Below, piece after piece: positions 56,825-64,000 of a stretch of DNA of 64,000 nt (position 1 is its first letter; each line of letters opens with the position of its first letter). Both the position numbers and the translations under genes were made by a program. A model generated the notes under the pieces. The model saw nothing but the letters and a program-made list of their open reading frames with translations, was not told the DNA's origin and ran no database searches. This DNA is from Gonium pectorale (Eukaryota; Chlorophyta; Chlorophyceae; Chlamydomonadales; Volvocaceae), in the NCBI GenBank assembly GCA_001584585.1, contig LSYV01000024.1, positions 1,025,915 through 1,089,914 of the forward strand, written 5' to 3'.

Positions 56825-57752
56825 TCCTGACGCATGTGCCGTGTCGGCGCGCGCACTTGTATCCCGCGGGCGCAGTGTGGCCCGCAGGTCGGGTGGGTGT
56901 TGCTTGGGGCGGCCTTCACGATCGACAAGGGCGATGTGTGACAGATTGTGCGCGAGTGCGGGATGCCACATGGATGGGGCGCCGGGGTAGGGTTGCAGCA
57001 GCAAGACCTGGCGCCATAGGGCCGAAGAGAGGCTGTTTGACAGGCACTTTCCCTAGGTAACGAAGTCCAAGACCCAGCAGGCCAGCGCTTTAGGTACCAT
57101 AGGGCCAAGGTACGCACTGGCCAAGGTACGTACTTTGCAAGCGAGAGACAGAACACTGCATACAAGGAGGTACGCACAGGGATGTGCAAGGTGTAAGTGA
57201 CGAGTGCAGAGCGAAGGCGCACTCCAGGGCACACGTTCCGAAAGGTCATGCGACCCGCGGGTCTCCATGTACCTCTCCCAGCCAGCCAAGACAGAACAGG
57301 TCCTACACCCAACTCATCAAAACGAGCCGAATCATATCGCGCGGAGTCGTCCGTGGGAGAAAGGAGGGCCAGGCAGTTTCAGGCTCTCAACATTCAGGGT
57401 GGTTTCACAATCATCACCTGAAAGCAATTAGGAGCAAAACAAATGTAGCTTAGGAGGTCGATACATGGATCCTGGTCGCGGAGCGAGGAATAGCTTTTCT
57501 TCCCTGTGGCGCAATGCATTGCTCGTTCGTGGACAATGCGCGTGTATTCAGATGTCGTGAAGCTTTGCAAGCCGGTGGATTAGTGGGGAGAACAAGCGAC
57601 GCTCTCCTCCGCATAACCAGTGGTCGCAACAGGATGTTATAGGATTATATACAAGCTTTCCATTTCCCCTCACAAGGCTTTGTGGTTTACTGGACTGGTC
57701 GAGCGGTGGTCAAGTGGACTGGCTGGCGTCGTGCCGGAGTGGTGGTTGAAGC
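56825..57752. promoter_or_regulatory. Divergent region between BTB and CCR4-type genes
   Basis: About 930 bp. Near the right end, TATATA at 57646-57651 lies about 100 bp upstream of the deadenylase ATG and is a credible TATA box. GGCCAAGGTACG-type short direct repeats occur near 57100-57130. Confidence 0.5.
57646..57651 (+). promoter_or_regulatory. TATA-like element of the CCR4-type gene
   Basis: ATTATATACAAG in an AT-rich patch of otherwise GC-rich sequence, at a plausible distance from the first ATG. Confidence 0.4.
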
Positions 57753-60700
57753 ATGCTTGGCAGGAACCTCGGCAGCAAAGTTAGAGTACGCCGCGAGGTC
57801 CAGACGATGGCCAGCAGCTTTAGGGCATCAGCAGGGCTGGCACAGTTTGAGGAGTCTGCACCATCAACATTCAGCTCCACGTTGCGCGCTGCCGCGAATG
57901 CAGATGCAGCGCCGCCCGATACCGCAACGTCGCGCGTTGGTCCGCCCTCGGACCGACAACTCTGCGCACAAGTCGACGATCACGATCAGAGCAGCGCCAG
58001 AATGGCGTCGAATTGCACAGCCTCGGCCTCGGCTCGCGAGTGCGGCGAATCGTGGTTCGGCCAACGAGTCTGGGCGCGGGCTGCGGCGAGGGCTGGATCG
58101 CATACAGCATCAGACTCCGTGCCGCATTCCCTTGGAGCCGGCGACTGTGGGCCTGGCTCCGCAACGCTCGGCGCCGCATCGTCGTCGCAACAGCCCTACC
58201 AGGCTTGGGGCTTCAGCGTGATGTGTTACAACATCCTCGCTGACACGTACGCACAGCATTTTGCACCGAAGCTGTACCGCGACGTGCCGCGCCGGTGCTT
58301 GGAGTGGTCGGCGCGACGCTCGTTGCTGCTCGCCGAGATTCGGCACTGGGCACCGGACGTGGTGTGCCTGCAGGTGCGCGGAACATCTGGACGAGGCGTG
58401 AAGTGCAGAACAAGGATGGGGACTTTGAAGAGGCAGTCCACCTAGCGGTGGGGCCGGCCTGGGGAGGCGCGGTTGGGTGGCTTCACTCTCAGCACAGCGC
58501 AGCCCGCGGCGAGGGTGGATCTACTCACCAAAGGGGGGGGGGGTGAGGAACGTGGTTGCGGGGCATTGCATGGGGGGCGGGGGGCATATGTGCTGGTGAC
58601 GTGTCGCGCCGGGGTGCTGCGCCCCGCTGGACCAGCAACAGTCATTGCGGGGCGAAGGGCGGGGGGTGGCCGGGCTGTAAAGAAGAAGGAAAACGGGGTT
58701 GAGGGGAGCTGTGCGCTGTGCAGCGCACAGGGCCGTGCTGGGCTCGGGCATGTGATCAAAGCTGCTCTTGCGGGGCACGGGCGTGCGCTTTTTGAATGGG
58801 CCTGGCGTGGCATCCCTGTGGCCGTTGACCCTGGTGCGGGTGGGACGCCCAGATCGGACGCGCTCCTGAGCCCTATCAGCAGCACTATCGCCGCATCGGT
58901 GCACCCGTCGCCGGACCCATCGTGCAACACGCACGTTCAGAGGCTGACCTTGCAGGTCCCGCCCCACCCTCCTGTCCCTTGCCGCCTCAGGAGGTGCAGC
59001 ACTGGCGGGAGCTTGAGCAGGAGATGCAGGCTGCTGGGTGCGTCGGGTCTTCCCTCTTCCGCGTCGGGGGTGACTCGAGTAACGGCGCGCAGTTGGGGTC
59101 CCGACTGTGAGGGTCCCCAGTGAGGAGGGGGCGGCGGGCGCGGCGTACCGGTGGGCGCCTCCACGCGCGCAGGAGCCGCGTGCCTGGCGATTACGGTTGC
59201 GCGGAGGGCGGGTTCGGCGTGAGGTCCAAGCGGTGGAGGAGGCGGCGCCAGCCAGCCAGCCTTGGCGCTTGGACCTCACGCAGGGCGGTCGCGGGGTGGT
59301 GTAGACGGCAGCTGCCCGTAACGTTACGCCCGCAGCTGCCGTCGCCTGCAGCCAGGCTGCTCAGATAGCGCACCACTCAAATTTGATATCAACGGCCGCC
59401 CTGCCTGGAGCAGCTGCCCTGGGACTCCCCAAAGCCCTTACACCTGCAGTACGGCGGTCCCATGAAGGAGCGCCGTCAGTCCCGGTGCTCATGCCACCAC
59501 CCTGGCAGCGCCCCAGCCCACATGAACGGCCTCAGCCCACCGGGGCCACTCCCCACCCCGTCAGTCTCCCTCTTGTGGTAACGCTCCACAAACCGCCATG
59601 CCCCCCGCCCCGCCCCGCCCCGCGCCTCGCAGGTACGAGGGCCGCTTCCTGCGGCGCACCGGGCGGCGGAGGGACGGCTGCGCGACCTTCTGGTGAGCGC
59701 GGCGCGGCGCGGCGCGGCGCGGGGCGCGTCGGTGTGTGACGGGCTGGAGGGCGGGCGGCCGCAGTGCAGTGCAGTGCCGCGCCGTACCGCGCCCGTATCA
59801 GGGCCATTGGACTGGGTACGCGTGTGGATCGGTTGTGTGGGTATGGGCATGACCACGACACCGATATTTCAAGGTCCGCCCGCGTGCAAGCACCCTTCGC
59901 ATGCCCCTTCTGCCGGTCGTGGGCCCATGCCTCGTCATACGCCAGTACGGATAGGGGGCACACGCATCGTTCCCACCACTCCCTCCGCCGCTCCCTCGGC
60001 GCCCCAGGCGCGCCGACCGGCTCCGCGCTCGCGCGCTGACGCGGCTGGAGTTTGCGCCCCTGGGTCTGGACGACAACGTGGCGCTGCTGCTCAGCCTGGA
60101 GCCGCGAGCAGACGCGCCGCCGCCAGGCAGCGGAGCCGGCGCCGGCGGCTGCAGCAGCAGCACCGGGACAGGCAGCGCATTGGACAGGTGGGGGTTGGGC
60201 CCGACCACAGGACGCTCTTGGAGGCGCCTTGCCATTTCCTTGCCACTGCCCTGCCTCTTTCTCCCTCCCTCTTGTTGGAGCAAAGCGCCCGGCCCCTCCA
60301 GGGCCGTATTACTGCTCTCCCATTGCAGAGGTATATGAGTGCTGATCGCACACCAACACCTCTCACCGTCTTCTTTTCTCTTTCTGCCCATCGTCCCCGC
60401 CCCCGCCGCCGTCGCCGCATCTGAATGTGCCGTGTGCGATGCCGGCTGCAGGCGGGCGGCCGAGGCGCTCTCTCGGGTACGGCTGCTGGTGGCCACCACA
60501 CACATCACATTCGACCCGGCCAAGGGGGACGTCAAGCTGGGGCAGGTGCGGCAGCGTGCGCCGGCCCGTTCCCGCATCAGGACAGGCTCGCTCGCGCTTT
60601 CGGCCATCCCAGGGGGCCTGCGTGCGAGCGATGCAGGGTGCCTGCCTCCTCGTTCGTGGCTGGGCCCGTGCCAATGCTGCCGCGAAGCGCTCCTGTCGCT

Positions 60701-63204
60701 GCGCCTGGCCGTTTGTGTCTTTGCGGACGGCATGTCCGGGAGCTGGTCACCTACATCCTCTTTTCCCTGTATTGAAGCATGTGACGCCAGGCGCCCAAAG
60801 CCTCATCAGTCCAGCTTCTTAGTCCAACGCAACCGACCGTTGCACCCCCCCACCCGGCACCCGCTCCACAGGTCCGGGAGCTGATCACTCGGGCGGCCGA
60901 CCTGGCGGCTCACCCGCCACCCGAGTACAGCGACGATGACACCCTCAGCCCCCTGGCCTCCCCCACCGCCAGCTACCAGCCCCGCAGCCAACCGCATGCC
61001 AGCCACGGCGCCCTTTACAGCCACCCGCACCTGGGAGGCCACCCCAGCCGCCAGCACCACCACGGGATCCCGCCGCTGCCGCATCGACAGTCGGCGGGCG
61101 GCAACCTCGGCGGACACAACGGCGGCGGCGGCGCGGCAGCGGCGACGGCCGCCTCAGCGCCGGCGGGCCAGGAGGGCCGGCGGCGGCGCGCCTCCTCACC
61201 GCCAAGGAGCTTGGCAGCCGTCGGCGCGTCTTGTCCGCCGCACCAGCCATCCCCATGGCCGCCGCACAATGTGCAATTCGGCTCCTCGCCGCCGGGCCCT
61301 GACTGGCAGCCCTACCATCCAGGACTCCCTGCCTTGGGCGCCGTGGGAGCGTGTGGCGCCGAGGGTGGGGGCTCCGCCGGGTCCGCGCAGCCCAGCAGCC
61401 GCCGCGAGCCGTTGCAGACGCTGGTGGTCGTGACGGGGGACTTCAACAGCACGGCCGGCAGCCCCATCTACCAGTTTGTGGCCCGCGGGTCGCTCGACCT
61501 GTCCGCCACCACGCGCAAGAAGCTGAGCGGTGAGCGGCGGGGGGTAGGCGGATCGTGGGTTTGGGGTGGGATGCGTGGGGGGAGGGCTGGGGGCTGCGAC
61601 GGCGGACTGGTTTGGGTTCGCGGAGGCGCTTGTGCTCTACGCCGAGGACTACGCGCAGCATCGTTCGCATCCCGGGGGGAAGAGGGAGCTTGCAACGACC
61701 ACCCAGGGGTGGGAGGACTCGGAGAAGGGAGCTTGCATGGACCAAGGGCGTGGGTTGCAATGGATGAATGGGGTACCCCGGTGCCCCTACTCCCCATGGC
61801 ACGGTAACCGATTCGGCTGGCCCCTCTCCCATCTCTGGTCGGCCCTCCTCAGGCCAGCTGCACGGCGTGTGCCACACACAGTACAAACCCATCTCGGAGG
61901 TGCAGCAGCTGCACGCGCAGCAGCTGGCGGCAGCGGCAGCCGCGTCAGCAGCAGCCTCGGCGGCGGCGGCTGCAGCGCCGCCCGTCACGGTTACAGCGAC
62001 GGCCTCCTCGCCGCCGCCGACGCCGATGGCCGCTGCCGGCGCCGCCCCCACCTCGCCCCGCGGCGCGGACGACATCGCGGCGGCGGCCGTGGCGGCGGCG
62101 GTGGCCGTGGGCGAGGGCGCGGCGGCCGCCGCCGCACAGCTCTCCCGCCAGCTGTCCTCGCGCCTCTCCGCCGGCTCGACCGGCAGTGGCGGCGGCGGCA
62201 GCAAGGGCGGCGGCGGGCCGCTGGACGCACCACTGGCGGCGTTCCAGCGCGCCATCAGTGAGCGCTGGTCAGATCGTGAGCTTCGCACCGCCATGGGGGA
62301 GCAGTACGCTCTGGCGTTGGGCGGCGGCTTGGCGGCGGTGGCGCCGCCGCCGGCGGCGGGGGTGCATCTGCCGCCGCGGGGCTCGCTGCCGGTGCTGGCG
62401 GAGTGCGCCGCCGCCTCGGCGGCGGAGCTCGCCGCCGTGGCGATGACGTCGGCAGGGATGACGTCAGCCACCTCAGCCGCGGCGGCGACGGTGACGGCGG
62501 CGGCGGCGGGGCGGCCGCTGGGTCGGCATCACAGCGTACCCGCCGCTAGCCTGAGCAGCCGCATCAGTGCGGAATGCGCGGCGGCGGCGGCCGCCGCCGT
62601 CGCATCCGACGCGGCACAGGCGCTGCTTCAGCCGCCGCTGCCGCCTGCGGGGTCGTCCCTGGCGCAGGGCGGCGGCGGCGACGGCTCCCTGGTCATACGG
62701 CACCCGCTCCAGCTTCGCAGCAGCTACCTGGAGGTGGCCGCCGCCGAGCCGGCCTTCACGTCAATCCACAGCGGCTTTGCGGGCACCGTGGACTTCATTT
62801 GGTACACGGGGGAAGCACTTCTGGAGCAGCAGCAGGGCTGCGAGGCCCGAAGCTCCGCATTGGCCGCAGCACATGCGGGAGGCTGTGGCGCGGCTGGCGG
62901 CTGCACCGCCAGCGCCCGGTGTCCAGGGGCGGAGGGCGCTGGGCCGGTGGTTGGGGCGGACGCCGCCAGCGAAGGGGCGGATGCGTTGGCGGTGGCGGGG
63001 GCTGCAGGGGCGGCGGGCGCGGAGGCGGCGGAAGCGGAGGCGGAGGCGGAGGCGCCGCCGCGGTTTGAGCTGGTGCCTGTGGCGGTGCTGCAGCCCCCTC
63101 CGCTGGACTCGCTGCCGCGTGGCCTGCCCGCGGTGGGCTGGGGCTCCGACCACATCAGCATAGTTACGCAGTTTGAACTGCGGCCCATTGGGAGGCCCGA
63201 GTGA
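57753..63204 (+). CDS. CCR4/Nocturnin-type exonuclease (deadenylase)
   Basis: EEP-fold nuclease that shortens poly(A) tails or acts on related RNA substrates. Exons: 57753-58373, 58991-59037, 59633-59692, 60008-60187, 60452-60545, 60872-61529, 61853-63204, all in phase. The start at 57753 is the first ATG; 57807 (MASSFRASAGLA) has the better context. Catalytic motifs in order: SVMCYNILADTYAQHF (Asn), DVVCLQ|EVQHW (Glu, split by intron 1), RDGCATFW, LGLDDNVALLL, VATTHITFDPAKGDVKLGQ, VVVTGDFNSTAGSPIYQFV (Asp, Asn) and VGWGSDHISIVTQFEL (Asp, His). All active-site residues are present. There is no leucine-rich repeat, so it is closer to Angel/Nocturnin-like than to yeast Ccr4. Large inserts split the fold: about 160 residues of His/Pro/Gly/Ser before GDFNS, and about 260 Ala/Gly-rich residues between HTQYKPISE and SYLEVAAAEPAFTS. 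Confidence 0.93.
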
Positions 63205-64000
63205 GGCGGCGCGCGCCTTGCTGCCAAGGGTATGGATGGGAGGGGGAGTCGCTGATATGCTCCCTCGCTTCAATTCAATGAGCGTCTTCGGTGAGGTGAG
63301 GTGCGGTGAGCGGCTTTCTGTTGGTTGTGCCCGGGCGAGAGCGAGAGGTGTGTTGAAAAGGAAAATGCATACGAGAGGCGTGTGTGCACGGCCAGGTGAG
63401 GTGAGGTGACACTGAGTCGGCGGTGCGCGCAGCCGGCCCCGTGCTGTGGTGTGCAGGAGTGTGGCGGGTACATGTTTATGGCACTGCAAGGGGTTGGGAC
63501 ACATTTGCTGTGCGTGAGGTGCAATAGTAAAGTTATATAGTGCGTTGGAGGAGGGGATGCGCTCTACCTACAGCTGTACGGCTGTACGGCAGGAGGGCTA
63601 ACCCGGCACATAGCTTAAAGTGTCATCGAGGCTTTGTAGTGACGTTGCGCCGTATCCAGAGGGCAACGCTACCGTAGCCGGAGTGTTTCCAGGGTGATGA
63701 ACGGTAATGAGTGGGCCTGTTGGCAGCGCGCGGCGGCCGTTGCAGTGGTGGCGGGGCGGTGCGGGGGTCGCCAGGATTGGCGGGCCGTATGCGGGGGGGG
63801 GGCGCCGCAAAGGTTGAGTTTCTTCTAGTCCGTGATTGGGATCAGCATTTGTCCATTGGTCATTGGCGGGTCATTCCTGCCCCTTTGCACTCGATTTTAT
63901 GTTGTCCTGACGGTCATGCTGCCCCATCGCGAGACGGGGATTTTGCATTTTACATTTTTTTGATAAGTACACAGCCCTGTTTTGCGCCGGGGTGGTGGAG
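63205..64000. other. 3' flank of the CCR4-type gene
   Basis: Presumed 3' UTR and downstream spacer. GGTGAGGTGAGG-type short repeats occur twice (63292-63305 and 63390-63410), and a CTGTACGG tandem near 63573. No TGTAA and no gene seen. Confidence 0.45.

Noticed and set aside
1..64000. tRNA, rRNA, CRISPR array, phage or integron features
   Set aside because: No cloverleaf-type tRNA, rRNA core sequence or regularly spaced repeat-spacer array was seen; the gene structure is eukaryotic.

Overview
The window looks like nuclear DNA of a chlamydomonadalean (volvocine-type) green alga. It is GC-rich, its genes are split by many short exons with GT...AG borders, coding exons carry long Ala/Gly/Ser/Pro low-complexity inserts, TGTAA (the chlorophyte polyadenylation signal) lies downstream of several stops, and an RWP-RK transcription factor is present. 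The species cannot be named from the sequence alone. Gene models below were built by hand from reading frames, splice borders and protein-family similarity; no transcript data were available.

Layout, left to right: (1) a 33-bp tandem repeat at the left edge; (2) an uncharacterised minus-strand multi-exon gene (216-3986); (3) a head-to-head pair sharing a 280-bp promoter, mitochondrial HslV protease (minus, 6201-9639) and an AARSD1/AlaX-type alanyl-tRNA editing protein (plus, 9920-15629); (4) two further plus genes, a secreted or endomembrane cyclophilin-like protein (16158-19622) and a YeeZ-like NAD-dependent epimerase/SDR (21264-24610); (5) a small two-exon gene (25880-26454); (6) a minus-strand retinol-dehydrogenase-like SDR (28089-31626); (7) about 5 kb with no gene I can assign (31627-36686); (8) a minus-strand RWP-RK transcription factor (36687-39564); (9) a minus-strand BCNT/CFDP1/SWC5 chromatin protein (41673-45829), divergent from (10) a long plus-strand coiled-coil, low-complexity protein (46444-52658); (11) a minus-strand BTB protein (53786-56824), divergent from (12) a plus-strand CCR4-type deadenylase (57753-63204).

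There is no operon logic, but the HslV/AARSD1 pair couples mitochondrial proteolysis with clearance of mischarged tRNA-Ala from one short intergenic region. BCNT (SWR1-type remodelling), RWP-RK (transcription) and CCR4 (mRNA decay) are ordinary gene-expression functions.

The most interesting non-gene signal is a set of small dispersed repeats. Families A, C and D lie inside introns of unrelated genes and on both strands; family B is dispersed, with one intronic copy. Also notable are two or three GC-AG introns, a minisatellite made of repeated 5' splice-site-like units next to a real donor, a near-copy of an exon start inside an intron, and a reading-frame break in the coiled-coil gene.
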